From Gautieria morchelliformis (Eukaryota; Basidiomycota; Agaricomycetes; Gomphales; Gomphaceae), in NCBI GenBank assembly GCA_015179125.1, contig WHVA01000474.1, positions 1 to 64,000 of the forward strand: 64,000 nucleotides of DNA, written 5' to 3'. Positions 25,601 through 36,419 of the stretch are shown in pieces; position 1 is the stretch's first letter; each line of letters begins with the position of its first letter. The notes below the pieces were generated by a model. That model was not told the DNA's origin and did not search any database. It saw nothing but the letters and a program-made list of their open reading frames with translations. A program made the translations under genes and the position numbers.

Positions 25601-26929
25601 GAAGTTGAGCGGGGAAAAGCTTACAGTCGCAAATACGGCATCCAGTGCCGCTCCGAGTGCGTCAACTACATTCTGTTTACGTTCTTTTAGTCTTCCGAGC
25701 ATAGGTGGCACCACAGTCTCTCTGTGACGCGCAAACGCGCCCATGAGACCTTTTGCTAAAGCTTCTACGCACGCAGCAGCGCCCATAACGCAGTTTATGT
25801 TGGCATCACCCATCCTACCTGAAAGTGCCTTAACAAGGTCACCCAACTCCGGGGCATCTTTGATCTTGGGCGTATTCAACGCAGTAACAATCTCGTCCAA
25901 TGCATCTTTTCGCTCCTTCCACTTTGAGGAAGCTAAGGCTGCTTGATACCCCGAGGGCAACTTTGGAACGACATCCTCTTCCTCCGCAAACATCCGTGGA
26001 TCAGGCGGCGCTGCTTCTTCCTCGACTTCACCTGACGCCCCTCCGCTCGCTGCTAGCTGCTCCGCGTCTCGTGCTTGCTGCCGTGTCAACCGTTCGGCCT
26101 TGAACGTCCCCTTACCCTTACCGTCTTTCTCCAGAGCCTCAAATGCCTCGTGTAATTCTTTGACCTGAACAGGCTTGAGGTCGTTTAGAAAAGGCTCGAT
26201 AGCCGCACCTATGCACTGATACAGATTTTGAGTGAGTGCAGTGCCTTCAGCGCGGACGGTCTTGTCTGAATGACCAAAAATCTTTGGAAGCGTTTTGAGG
26301 ATAGGGGGTGGAGGCACAGTGGGTGTGCCAAATTGGCTACATGGAAAAAATCAGCGCAGCCACACCGTGTTGAATGCGTATGAACGCACCGAACAAGTTC
26401 TTTTAAGACAAGCACAGTGCCAGCCACTGCCTTAGGTTGTTTGGCATTTAATCCAGGCAATAAATCGGCCTAAATGCGTCATGAGACATTAAGAGATATA
26501 ACCGAGACCATTCCCACCACTCACCACAACACCGGCAGCACCATTCTCCATTTCAACGTATTGTAATACAAGCTCCACCGCGTTATTCTTCGTGCCCGCT
26601 CTTGTAGAGCCCAAACACTTATCGACCACAGCGGGGAGAACGACCTCTCTCGTCCGCGCGGTGGTTTCGCCAGCAAACTTGACGAAGGACACGACACATT
26701 CTACGCCCTTCTCTTGAGCAACGGCATTAGCGTCCGTGACCATACCTTTCAAAAGATCGGGGTTGGACAGATACGGCTTGAACGCAGGATCCACATCTGA
26801 GGCGGTTGTTTGGAAAGTCTTGACAAGCTGTTCATAGGCGGACACCCTGGCCTTCCAGTTCTTATGCTTTAGTCTATCGGAGATGGGAACTTGGCTAAAA
26901 TCCTCCTCCTGAGGAGGCGGCCCGTCCAT
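19692..26929 (-). CDS. STU2: XMAP215/Stu2/Alp14 family TOG microtubule polymerase
   Basis: This family binds tubulin through TOG (HEAT-repeat) domains and promotes plus-end growth. The start at 26929 gives MDGPPPQEEDFSQVPISDRL, then HKNWKARVSAYEQLVKTF, the canonical start of TOG1. Further TOG-like arrays appear at about 26300-25650 (SKWKERKDALDEIVTALNTP), 25500-24750, 23950-23300 (SDAWKTRKEALEALQSIL) and 22300-22060. The linkers are Pro/Ala/Ser/Lys-rich. The 3' half (21994-19992) holds Ser/Pro-rich segments and another HEAT-like region. The last spliced exon runs from 19989, ends in a short Leu/Ala helix (IIAQLAALRAESERG) and stops at 19692. That C-terminal coiled-coil-like helix fits the fungal architecture. 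It has about ten or more introns. I did not resolve each splice site. Confidence 0.9.
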
Positions 26930-27573
26930 GGTGGAAAGAGTGAGGTAGGCTCAAGCCAAACTTGAGGCGCTCCCGAAACTATCTGTCACATGCAAATAAG
27001 TACATACATGTAGTTAGTCACTTGTCACGCAATAAAATAGACGCTGGATACGCGTCAACAACTACTGATGTCCAAGTCAGGAAATATTAATTTCACGCCA
27101 ACTGCCAAAAAAAAAATTATGTCATTGAGGACATGTAGCATATGTATGGGATGGTGCTGGAAATACATACGAGAAGACGAAAAGAAGACAAGATTAGGAG
27201 TCGGGAGGTGCCGAAGGCAACAATGCAAGTGTACCATAAAATGAGATAGAGAGGAGGAAGGGAAGTATATGATGACAGCTGGAGGAGAGCGAGACAAAGA
27301 AGAAAGCGAGGAGAGTGATTGTAGATATACAGGATGAGTCTATCTAGGTGAGATTTATTAAAGAAGAATGCGGGCGAGTAGAAAGATGATAATGCGGTGA
27401 GACGAGCGGAAAGCAAGACAAATAAGATAAACAAGTGATGCAAAGAGCCGACGAGAGTCGTGGCATTTTAGACGAGCATGCGGTGTGCACTGGAGACGAA
27501 ATGGCACAGCCCTGGGGGGAATGGCAGGTGAGAACAGAAGCCGTGAGAGAGGAAGCTTGACGCACGACGAAGC
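26930..27573. other. Intergenic: pyrimidine-rich leader of the TOG gene
   Basis: 644 bp separate the TOG gene start from the stop of the next complement-strand gene. From about 27160 to 27560 the + strand is strongly purine-rich (gaagacgaaaagaagacaag), so the sense strand of the flanking genes is CT-rich, as is common in fungal promoters. Scattered open frames there look like composition artefacts. Confidence 0.6.
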
Positions 27574-28164
27574 TCATCGCTGGGGTGCCGTCATGAAGGC
27601 CAACTTGGGGTCGGAAGCAGCCCTGTACAGGCGCCTAAAATGGGACTGACCCAGGATATCGACCAGCATTTGTTGGTTCATGTTGATCCAGTCGGCTGGT
27701 GGAAGGCCACGGGCAGTGCGCCAGCCATCTTCTGTTTGGACAACCAGAAGGAGACCGGGCATGAGGCACTGGATGAGATGGAGCATATCGCCCACTGGCT
27801 GCACGCTGTGCCGAAGGGTAGGCCACATGGCGCTGTGAAAGACCATCTGCCATTGCACACGACGTTCGGGAGAAAAAAAGGATGAGGCGTGTATGGGGAG
27901 CTCCAGCTTCATGGTAGGGCTGCGAGGGAGCCCTGAAGACGAACGATGGGGTGGCAGACACTCGACTGTGAACAAGACGCGGTTGTCGGACGGAGGCAGT
28001 TCACGAAAGCCGTGCTGGCGGATGAGGGCTTGCTTCATAGCCTGTAGATGTCGGTGGGCGCGGGCATACGGAGCCCCCAGACTCTCGACGCTCAGGGCGA
28101 CGCCGACACGCTGGGACCAGTCGTCAAGTTGCTTGACCTCGGTGGAAAACTCGACGAGAAGCAT
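27574..28164 (-). CDS. Hypothetical protein, 196 residues
   Basis: I do not recognise this gene. An uninterrupted frame starts at ATG 28164 (MLLVEFSTEVKQLDDWSQRV) and ends APQR-stop at 27574. The upstream extension of the frame to 28422 is Pro/His-rich and looks like 5' UTR. The product is soluble and single-exon, with a helical N-terminus, a central LELPIHASSFFSPERRVQWQ and a C-terminal WINMNQQMLVDILGQSHFRRL helix. It shows no signal peptide or membrane segment. The composition looks like real coding rather than a shadow frame. It lies upstream of, and on the same strand as, the TOG gene, and divergent from eIF2B alpha. A lineage-restricted regulatory or complex subunit is possible, but nothing in the sequence says which. 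Confidence 0.6.
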   Translation of the reverse strand: MLLVEFSTEVKQLDDWSQRVGVALSVESLGAPYARAHRHLQAMKQALIRQHGFRELPPSDNRVLFTVECLPPHRSSSGLPRSPTMKLELPIHASSFFSPERRVQWQMVFHSAMWPTLRHSVQPVGDMLHLIQCLMPGLLLVVQTEDGWRTARGLPPADWINMNQQMLVDILGQSHFRRLYRAASDPKLAFMTAPQR

Positions 28165-28812
28165 CTGGAGGAAGCCATGTGAACACAAAACAACACGGGG
28201 CAATAAAGACACACATTTTAGGGGGAAGCAAGGATGGCGGACAGATGGGGGGGCCAACCTCTTTATAAGGGGCAGGAAAGCGCTAGGGACGGGGAGAGGG
28301 TGGCAGTCGTGAAAAGGCGGGTCTGGGCGTGGATATTGGGTATGAAAAAAAAAATGTAAATTTTCATAGAGAATATATGGATGAGATCTCGGCCGGCTCG
28401 TTGGCACCGAAAAACGTTTCACGATCCCGCCGCTTTAACTTAGCCCTGGGTCACCCTGGGTACCCTTCCCACGCGTGCCCGCGCCAGCCATCGTTTGCGC
28501 GTCGCCCCTTCTAGACGTGCGCCACGGCGAGGAAGAGGTAAGTGCTGGGAACAAGCGTAACGCGTAATTGTGTAATCCTTGTTTATTATGCGAGACCTCA
28601 CAACGCTCACGGACGTTTCAGTGGATTCACCATTAGGAGAAATAGGGCTGAGCGGGCGCCTTGGACACGGGCAGCATACAGTTCTCTATATCCCGCACAG
28701 CTCGTCGCGTAAACCACGTGCGTATCGTCAAGCGTGAAGGCCTTGCAACGCCACAAACCCGCCGCGTTGCCTTGACACTGTTCTGAGACACGATCCCGTG
28801 ACCGCCGCCGCC
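28165..28812. other. Divergent intergenic region before eIF2B alpha
   Basis: The 648 bp between the two divergent start codons contain a GC-rich stretch near 28420-28520 but no convincing gene or RNA. The eIF2B alpha start codon lies in a good eukaryotic context (gccgccATGG). Confidence 0.5.
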
Positions 28813-30213
28813 ATGGCTCCTGCTTCTCCAGCCCCCGTGTCTTTCGATGTATATGCCGCCTATCGTCGCATTCTGGACACTGATCATTCGGTGCACATCG
28901 CGTAAAAACTCTACAAGTGTTTCTCCCCGCTGATGCCCACAGTTCTGCAATTCAGATCTCAATGCCCATTGCGGCCATTCTAGCTCTCACCGAGCTGATC
29001 GCCCAATCAAATGCAGGTACAATGTCTGAACTCGTTGGCGCACTCAACGACGGTGCCGAGATCCTCAAGTCCAACGCTCCAAACCCCATCAGTCTCAGTG
29101 CTGGCCTCCAGCTTTTCGCCGCCTTTGTCACCATTTTCCCCCACGAGTCCGACGTGCGGTTTGCTTTCCCTCCTCTCCGTCATCGCCCCTCTCATACACT
29201 AGCAGAACTTCCAAGATTTGAAACGCGAGCTCGTTCGCCAAGGTCAGGAATACGCCAAGCAGGCAGCCCACTCCCGTGCCAAGATCGCGAGTCTCGCACT
29301 GGATTTTATCCAAGACGACTCTGTCGTGCGTCTGCCTGCCATACCATCCCGTCATGCAACCCACCTTACGAACAGATACTCACGCACTCGTATTCTCGAG
29401 TCGTCGAGCAGGCGCTTCTGCATGCTTACAGGCACGGCAACAAGCGCTTTTCCGTCTATGTCACAGAAGCACGACCTTCTGGCCTGGGGCGAGCTCCTGT
29501 CTTACTAGTCACACGTGCTAAATTGACACTCCTGCAGCTCAAAAACCTATGATTCCCTTAGCAAAGCCGGCATACCCTGTACCGTTATCCTGGACGCTGC
29601 CGTCGCCTACGCCATGGGCAAAGTTGATCTAGTTCTCGTTGGCTCGGAAGCCGTCGTCGAGAGCGGCGGGCTCGTCAATGCTGTGGGGAGCTACCAGATC
29701 GCCCTCATAGCTAAAGCTGCAAACGTCCCGTTCTATGCGCTCGCAGAAAGGTCACTGCCTCTGCTGAGACCTGTGTCGTTGCTCACCCTTGTCCGCTACA
29801 GCTATAAATTCCATCGGATGTTCCCGTTGTCACAGTATGACCTTCCGACACACACAGATGAAATCCTGTGCTTTCCTGTGCCCACGAATACCAGACCATT
29901 ACGGCCAGGCCTGACCCTGACCAAGTCCTCCGCTCGCAACGTGATAAACAGCCCTCCTGCGGCCCCGTCTCAGTCGGCTGCAGGCATCGAGTATGCCTCC
30001 ACCATGACTCGGTCCTCCTTGACTGAGGAGCAGTTGAAATGCAACCCAGAGGTTGATTACACAAAGTAAGCCGTTGCGTTACATGATTTGTCTCCTCACG
30101 GAGTGTGACAGTGCTCAACTAGACCCGATTTGATCACGTTGGTCTTCTCCGATGTTGGCATTCTCACGCCTGAGGGCGTGAGTCAGTATCTCGTCGGAAT
30201 GTTTGCTGGGTGA
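28813..30213 (+). CDS. GCN3: Translation initiation factor eIF2B subunit alpha
   Basis: eIF2B alpha is the regulatory subunit through which phosphorylated eIF2 inhibits guanine exchange (Gcn4/integrated stress response). The start at 28813 ([20 protein letters not shown]) continues, after an intron, with [36 protein letters not shown] and [20 protein letters not shown]. The Rossmann-like C-terminal domain follows: [72 protein letters not shown] and [20 protein letters not shown]. The end is [20 protein letters not shown], then [12 protein letters not shown]. A 70-residue Ser/Pro-rich insert precedes the final strand, larger than in yeast. Six or more introns are present. Confidence 0.92.
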
Positions 30214-30894
30214 CCTGTTAATATTTAGACCGACGACAACATAGCACCATCGCTTCACACTCGATCATGATTGCCTGTTCGGCTCTCGGCTTGTCCCCGA
30301 TTTGCTGTAACGGCATAATCGAAATTCTTGACTGGCAGAATCGCTGAAGGCACGGCAGCTAGGGCACACTACTGCCACTTTGCTGTAACTAGATAGATAC
30401 CAGGACAGGTTTTACCGCTTTTGATATCAGCCGCTGTAACATGAATCAGAATTCGTTAATGCGTGGTTTCAAGTCAGTATCACGACTTAGATGAATATTA
30501 GGACGTCCGTTCAGTTCGGCCGCATGGCTAGGCCCCGATGGCTGCAAAGCTTATACGACAGGTTAACGCGTAAGCAACCGGCGGCCATGGTGATTCCAGG
30601 CCAATGCTTTTGAATTCAAATCATCGCTTGCCAGCCAGTGACGGCTAAATTCCACACTAGAAAGGTAAAAGTGCATACAGTACCGACTCAGTGCGCGATG
30701 CGAGAGTATTGTAATAACACGGATCGTGCCCTGCGCACATTGATTGACCGTTCGGCGCGCGATCTACGTCAAACCATGTCCGTAAGCCGACTGACTGCAA
30801 TGAATTACCTGTTCGCCAGATAAGGCGCCCGCCGGTGGGACTATGAGAATGTCAAGGCAATTTATAGCACGGGTGCAAGGGTCGGCAGTGTCAG
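30214..30894. other. Intergenic, no gene seen
   Basis: 681 bp between eIF2B alpha and the small basic protein gene, which are convergent. Open frames here are short and without family resemblance; it should hold both 3' UTRs. Confidence 0.5.
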
Positions 30895-31382
30895 TCAGAC
30901 AAAAGACACCCGCTTGCGGCCGACCGTCGTATCATCGACCAGGTTCCCTTTGGAGCCGCCATCTTTCTTAGAATCATGTTCCGCGCGTTTTCGCGCCCTG
31001 GTCTTTTCTCGTTTTCGCTTGGATTTCCGAGCTAGCAATAGGTCTTTGGCGCCACGCTATATTTGGTTATATTAATTTTAGCAGTGCAGCGTCCGCTAAA
31101 TCGAAATAAAACACGTACGAGCTTGTCTGAAGCTGATGCAGTGCGTTTTGGACGTTTGCCGGCACTTTGTCGCGAAGGGGCGTCGATAAACGACGCCGAA
31201 GCTCTGCTTCTTTCAATCTTCTGTCGAGTGTCAAGCTCTTTCCCGGACGTAATCATGTCCGCTAGCTCCAACAGCTTTTCCTGACGTTAGCCGTCAACGA
31301 ACAGCAACGTGATCCAGGGCGATACATCTCGCCTGACCTTGTCCTGCATGAACACCTTTCCTCCGCTTGGCGTTGGCGTCAT
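30895..31382 (-). CDS. Small Lys/Arg-rich hypothetical protein
   Basis: A three-exon model keeps frame. ATG 31382 gives MTPTPSGGK; the intron gtgttcatg...acgtcag is removed; EKLLELADMITSGKELDTRQ runs on to TASASDKL; the intron gtacgtgtt...aatatag is removed; then RGAKDLLLARKSKRKREKTR continues to VGRKRVSFV-stop at 30895. Both introns have GT-AG ends and consistent phase, and the joined product is a basic, charged protein of about 115 residues with a bipartite-type nuclear localisation signal. I do not recognise a family. It could be a small nuclear or nucleolar protein. The model rests on frame and splice consistency only. Confidence 0.5.
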
Positions 31383-32246
31383 CAGAGTAATACTAGCAAC
31401 ACCTCGGAGGTACCCAAGTTAACAACTATAAGACCCAAGCGAGGCAAGACGGGGGTCGACGAATCCAGATAAATGCGATGCTACCACAGCCTTGATACAG
31501 GTCTGTTGGAAGGGTTGAAACGACGCGGAATGATGAGGAACTGAGGCCTTGAGATGCCGTGCTTTCAGCGGTCAGCTTGTGAAAGCAGAAGGCTAAGGGA
31601 GATCGCGGAAGCAGACTCGGCACACCGGAGCGGCCGCCGGCGGGCCTCTCGTCTCATAACGCACAGCTGTAATATTGCTTCTCATGTTTCCATCGCAAAT
31701 ATTTCATGGACCAGCCCTTGATGCATGCCGCAATTCGGGTGTTACGGACCTGCTAATGCAAACTTATCGAACATATGGAATGGCTGCTTACCCCTGCGGT
31801 GTTCCTCATTTATTGACATACTCTATCGCCCCGTAGATCTTGTCGGTCAACATACGGACTGCTTATATTACATTTTTTATAATTAGGAGCGTCCGGTATG
31901 CAACAGATATGGCAATCAGGATGCTGACCTCAACTACGCTCTTGCGCCCTTCCATCGCTTCCGCATTTCAACAATCTTTCTCATATCTCATCTTCGCTCT
32001 CACGCCAACTTAATCGACCATTTTGGTACCCGTGAGCCAAAACTGCCGTCCCTGGCCTGCTCGAAGGTCTATTCAGAATGCGGAGCATACCGTATTTCCC
32101 AGTAGCCTCGTAAAGTTTAAACTACAAGCTCAAACGCATATAAAGCGCACACGGTTGTTCCAACTAAAATCCCAAATTAACGAGAACTCGTTCTTAAGCC
32201 ACCTCGACGCCTTTTCATCTCCACAACTCCACTCTCATCTCCAACA
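31383..32246. other. Intergenic/promoter region
   Basis: 864 bp between divergent genes. An AT-rich stretch with a TATA-like tract (ttttttataatta) lies near 31870-31890, and pyrimidine-rich sequence follows up to the small Cys-rich gene. No coding sequence is supported. Confidence 0.5.
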
Positions 32247-32769
32247 ATGTGTCACTGGCGCAGGTATGCCCTGCGTTGAGTAGCATATATCCAGAATTAT
32301 CCATGTTAACATGACCTTAATAGGGTCTGCAATCACTATACGGTTTGCGGTCATTCTCAGCCTCTGGTATGTTGTGCATACGTCTCACCGACGCCTGCCA
32401 CTCACGTGTGTATATGCTCAGCCAGACGAAATGGTATGTGGTACCAGCTCATCTCCCCGGCATATGGTCACGCGCGCGTTTCCTAGATCCAGTGCGACAG
32501 TCGTTGGTGCAAATTCTCCACCACACACCCCGACGAATGCTCGGACTGTAAGAGCACATGCTGGCAATAGTGAGTCTTTCACAGATTAATATCCTTTCGA
32601 GCTCTCACGCCAGCCGAACAGCCGCCAATTTCCCCAACAATATGGTATGATGCCAATGGCCTTTCCCCTCACTAATTCATCCGATTAACAACTCAAATTC
32701 CAAGGCCTTCATCTCAAGACCAAGTGTCCTTCCTGTCAGGCGGCGGAGGGGAGCTCTCGTCGACGCTAG
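32247..32769 (+). CDS. Small Cys-rich protein of the MCxWRR family, six exons
   Basis: A chain of tiny exons joined by GT-AG introns encodes about 80 residues. Exon 1 is MCHWRR. Exon 2 is VCNHYTVCGHSQPL, and exon 3 is PDEM. Exon 4 runs IQCDSRWCKFSTTHPDECSD then CKSTCWQ. Exon 5 is YRQFPQQY, and exon 6 is GLHLKTKCPSCQAAEGSSRRR-stop. Every junction keeps frame. The pattern MC-WRR, Y..CGH, I.C....CKFS..HP..C, CWQYRQFPQQY and a terminal CPSC matches a small family that I remember from many Agaricomycete genomes as uncharacterised proteins. Paired Cys/His suggest metal binding, perhaps two zinc sites; no function is known to me. It is too fragmented to appear as an open frame. Its last exon may overlap a doubtful antisense frame. 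Confidence 0.75.
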
Positions 32770-33560
32770 AATGTTCTCCGTTGTAAATGAAATCTTCATA
32801 AAGCGTTTCAGAACGAGAATTTGATACCAGATGATTAACCCCTGATAAAATCTTACGTGTGGGTAGTGATGGCAGGGGGAGAGTTGACACTTGGGCATCT
32901 ACTTTGATAGATGCTCCACAACCAGGCTGCAGTGTGAACAAGCAATCTAGTCGTGTATGAATACAGTTTCGTTCCGACACGGCCGGGTCACAGATGAGCT
33001 GTGGTCAGTCCCTCACATCAGGAGATGGTGAGGCCAAATATCACAAGCGCGGGCTCTGCATCATAGCTGGAACACACCACGCCGACAAGACCGAGCCCAT
33101 AAAGGGAAGAGACGTCGGACACGGAGGAGTCTCAATTGCGCGCGACGTGTTACGCGGTGGGCCCAGACACCATGTGCAGTCTGCAGAATAGTTCATAGCT
33201 AGCGAAAATGATAGCCTGAGCAACGTAAGCAGCGGGGATACGTAACCTGTGGCTGCTGGGCGTTGTCCTACACGTGGAACAAACTCCCACCTCAGGGTGG
33301 GCGGGTCTCGGATCCCTGGAATCATTGACAAGACGGGGATCGCGAGACGTCATTATCTGCATGCTGTCGTCGAAGGTGTCGCCTGACCCAGAAATTAAGT
33401 TTAGAAGACCTGATCCCCCGGGGGAGGGAAATCTTTTCTCGGACATGAATTCAGCGAAGGTGTCAAGAAGATAACGCATGGGAAAGTAGAATTTCTGGAC
33501 CCAGCACCAAGTATCGAACTCAGGAAATTTTCCAAGGCCATGTTCAGGTGTTGTTAGAGG
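32714..33560 (-). CDS. Doubtful multi-exon hypothetical gene, antisense region
   Basis: Two stretches on the complement look partly coding: about 33555-33230 (TPEHGLGKFPEFDTWCWVQK, GSGLLNLISGSGDTFDDSMQ) and 32980-32714 (NSRSETLYEDFIYNGEHSSV, DESSPPPPDRKDTWS-stop). The DNA between them contains GT-AG candidates, but I could not assemble a convincing continuous model or start codon. The last stretch overlaps the final exon of the + strand Cys-rich gene. No family is recognised. It may be a real convergent gene, a decayed one, or chance. Confidence 0.25.
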
Positions 33561-33660
33561 TTCACTATAGCTTCGAATGACGGAGCGTGGCGGGCTGCGC
33601 CATCTTGTCGGCCCCATACAAGCTATTACGTATGCTAGCTTGAGAAAGCTGAAGCTGCCC

Positions 33661-35078
33661 ATGGACACGCAGTGGCTTTTCCCTCTCTCGGCCCTTTCTA
33701 ACACTCCAAGCCGGGACGTTTCTACTATACCCTTGGAAAGGGAACTGAGAGGGCGTGCTAAGGGCGTCGAATTCCTTTTTCGAGTCGCCGCACAGCTCGG
33801 GCTGTAGGTCATCCCACTGAAAGATGGTGTTAGTTTGTCCGTCTGATCCAGATGACATCAGTTCCAACGCAGTATTTTGTGCTGCAGCCCAGTACTTTCA
33901 TCGTTTTTATATGCGGTACTCGATCGAGGACTATCCCCGTCAGGTACGTCGCACACGGTCACCAGGACCACGCCGTTCACGACTCGTGATTGCACTGTGG
34001 CGTGTTGCATAGGAAGTGGCCGCAGCAAGTGTATTTCTTGCCACAAAAACCGAAGAAAACTCGCGCAAGCTTAAAGATGTATCCTTCGTATGTTATTCAA
34101 AAGCAACTGGTGGACACGATGAACACTCCCCAGTTCGTCAGCGCGCCAGGCTCTAGCTTTCGCCAGATAACTCATAGTTTGGGTTAGGAGGTTCAGCGTT
34201 GGCAAAAAAATATCCTTGCCACTGAGGAAATTCTGCTTGATGCCCTATGTTTTGATTTCATTGTCGATCATCCTCAGGCAGAGCTCGTCGATCTCCTCCT
34301 TGCGTTCAACGCCGGTGAAGTACTAGAGCAATATGCATGGACTCTCGTTAATGACTCGTTAGTCCGCTATCCTTGCTTCGCTGCTTTTCTTCTTGAACCG
34401 TCGATAATATCAACTTTCAGTCTGCGAACGCCCCTCTGCATATTACAGCCGCCACGCATAATTGCCACTGCGTGCTTTATACTTGCTCAGAGATTAGCGG
34501 AAGGTCCCAATTCTGCGTCCTTGGATGAACGAATATATTCACGATCGTCGGCATCGTTGCCCACTCCTCCCCATATGCATCCTCGATCACCACCGTCGGC
34601 TAATTTTGCTCAGGGCTTTTTTCAACTTTCGGAGCCAGATATGGAAGCTGTCGCTAGTATGTATACTCCACTTACTATACGTTTTTCTGACCGCAGGGGT
34701 GTAATTCAGTCACCGTCGCCATAATGTTGAATTTCTACGCAGCACATACTACAGAAGACGAGAAAGATTCTTACCTTCGTCCCGTTGTGAATGTAAGAGC
34801 ATGCAGATGTTACCTCACTAACAGTCAACTTCTTATGCGGTCATCAGATTCCCTATCCATCGTTACCATCATTTTACAAAGACATATATTCTGGGGATCC
34901 ACCAACTGAGAACCATGATCAACCTAATGGAATAGTTATGAGTCCAGATGACGGTGGTATTACGCCTGCATCCATGGGTCGGACCCCTCATCGGTCCGGG
35001 TGGACGCCTACACAGGATAAACCTCAGAGTCCTATACTTGTAAACGGCACATCTGGTGATCCCCCGCCACAAGAGTAG
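33661..35078 (+). CDS. Cyclin K/T-like cyclin (RNA polymerase II CTD kinase partner)
   Basis: Cyclins of this class bind Cdk9/Cdk12-type kinases that phosphorylate the RNA polymerase II C-terminal domain. ATG 33661 opens MDTQWLFPLSALSNTPSRD. The first cyclin box follows: RGRAKGVEFLFRVAAQLGL, FHRFYMRYSIEDYPRQ, EVAAASVFLATKTEENSRKL and KDVSFVCYSKA. The second box includes WQKNILATEEILLDALCFDF, DHPQAELVDLLLAF and LQPPRIIATACFILAQRLAE. The C-terminus has Ser/Pro-rich sequence (SFYKDIYSGDPPTENHDQPN) and ends NGTSGDPPPQE-stop at 35078. The kinase-binding Lys (FLATKTEE) and Glu (CTD-cyclin TEE) are in place. At least six introns are present. The exact subtype (K, T or L) is not decided. Confidence 0.85.
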
Positions 35079-35424
35079 GCCAGCGATGTCAAGGTTCCGT
35101 GCAGGGCTTCACCACTGGATCTCAGTTAGCGTTTCGGGCAGCATGACTTGTTTGAGACATCATCTTGCCATTCCTCTCTGGTGTATAGCTATGTGTACCT
35201 ATGGATGCGGTGGACAGCCGGAGCATAAACTGTGTAGAATCCTATCATCAACATCTCAATAATACAACCTCTTTTATGCAATCTCGGAGGTTTTACCTCC
35301 GGTGAGCAAGACGAGCGGCAGCCTCCATTCGTACCCCCGTGCTTATCACAGTGAACAGGGTTCTGATGCCACCTAGCATCGTTGGCAGACAAGGATGCCA
35401 CATCGAAGGCCTCAGTGTGAAGTT
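35079..35424. other. Convergent intergenic region
   Basis: 346 bp between the stops of the cyclin and RWD genes. No gene is supported; 3' UTRs and terminators are expected. Confidence 0.5.
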
Positions 35425-36419
35425 CTAATCACTGTCGCTGAAGTGTAGACCCTCGTTTTCTTCGGTTTCAGACTCATTGGCGGTGCGGTCATATTGTGAT
35501 ATGTCGATAGAGGTCGTGCCTTCTTCCACGAGAGTCGCATCCGAAGTAGCCAAGTTCCGATCACGTTCGAAGAGTTGCCGACCTAGAATAACCTACTGAG
35601 TCATGATAAGTCCGCGGTCACGGAGGGGTGCGAACCAGTTAATCTAGTGCCTATTTTACGGAGTTCGTCACGGTCTTTCCCCGGTAAAACCTTGAGGCGT
35701 TCCTCTTGCTCAATAACTCGACGAGCAGCCATTTCTTTGTCGAACTTTGACTTCCAAGAAAGGAATGCTTCAGGCGTCACTGGTGTACCTCGCGTCCGAG
35801 CCTCCTCGGCCTGGGGGATCCTTTGAGTGAAGAACAAGAATTATAAGCAAACGAAAGCACACCTCGATTTCTAGCCGCTCTTTTTCTACCGCCTCTCTCC
35901 GCTTTTGCTCTACCCGAGACTGAAGTAACATTAAAAGCCTTTCCCGGATATGTGATATTAGCGTGAATGTCATAGCCATGCCAATATTTTCTTCGCCGAT
36001 GGTATTTAACTCTGATATCAAGTCGCCTGATTCTTGATCGTCTAATGCACCCTCGAGGACATCAAGCGAAAGTTCTGGGAGAACATCGGGGTACGAATCA
36101 GGATATATCACCCTTAGCAGTAATCTTACTGTGATGCCTCGTCAGAGAGCGGGTTAGCACCAGACGATGGAGAACTCACGATCATCTTCTCCACTGATCT
36201 GCTCATCTGGCTCGACGACAATCTCGATTTCCTTGTCAGACAATTCTTTCCATGAGTCTCAGCTTGCGCAAAGCACCAGACCATAAACTGACGACTGACT
36301 GGTCAGTTCTGTGGGGTAGATTGAGTCAAGAACCTAATGATCATAAGTTTGTTGACTCCCAGCTAGATATGTCCAAGGAGACGCACCTCAAATTCTTCTG
36401 CAAGGACTTCCGACGACAT
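35425..36419 (-). CDS. GIR2: RWD-domain protein (Gir2/RWDD1-like)
   Basis: Gir2 (DFRP2) binds the DRG GTPase Rbg2 and, through its RWD domain, Gcn1, modulating Gcn2 activation. ATG 36419 gives MSSEVLAEEFE, then after an intron VLDSIYPTELT. RWD core segments follow: LSDKEIEIVVEPDEQISGED, VIYPDSYPDVLPELSLDVLE and LISELNTIGEENIGMAMTFT. The YPxxxP hallmark (YPDSYP) is present. A coiled-coil stretch (SRVEQKRREAVEKERLEIE) leads into EEARTRGTPVTPEAFLSWKS and FDKEMAARR, the conserved DFRP-binding region. The tail is acidic (SETEENEGLHFSDSD-stop). Five or so introns are present. A role in general amino-acid control is inferred from the family. Confidence 0.87.

Noticed and set aside
27055..27443. Several Pro/Ser/Leu-rich complement frames
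   Set aside because: They come from a pyrimidine-rich leader and overlap each other in different frames with no conserved motif.
33565..33867. 100-codon complement frame
   Set aside because: It is the shadow of the first exons of the cyclin gene, whose + strand sequence matches the cyclin box.
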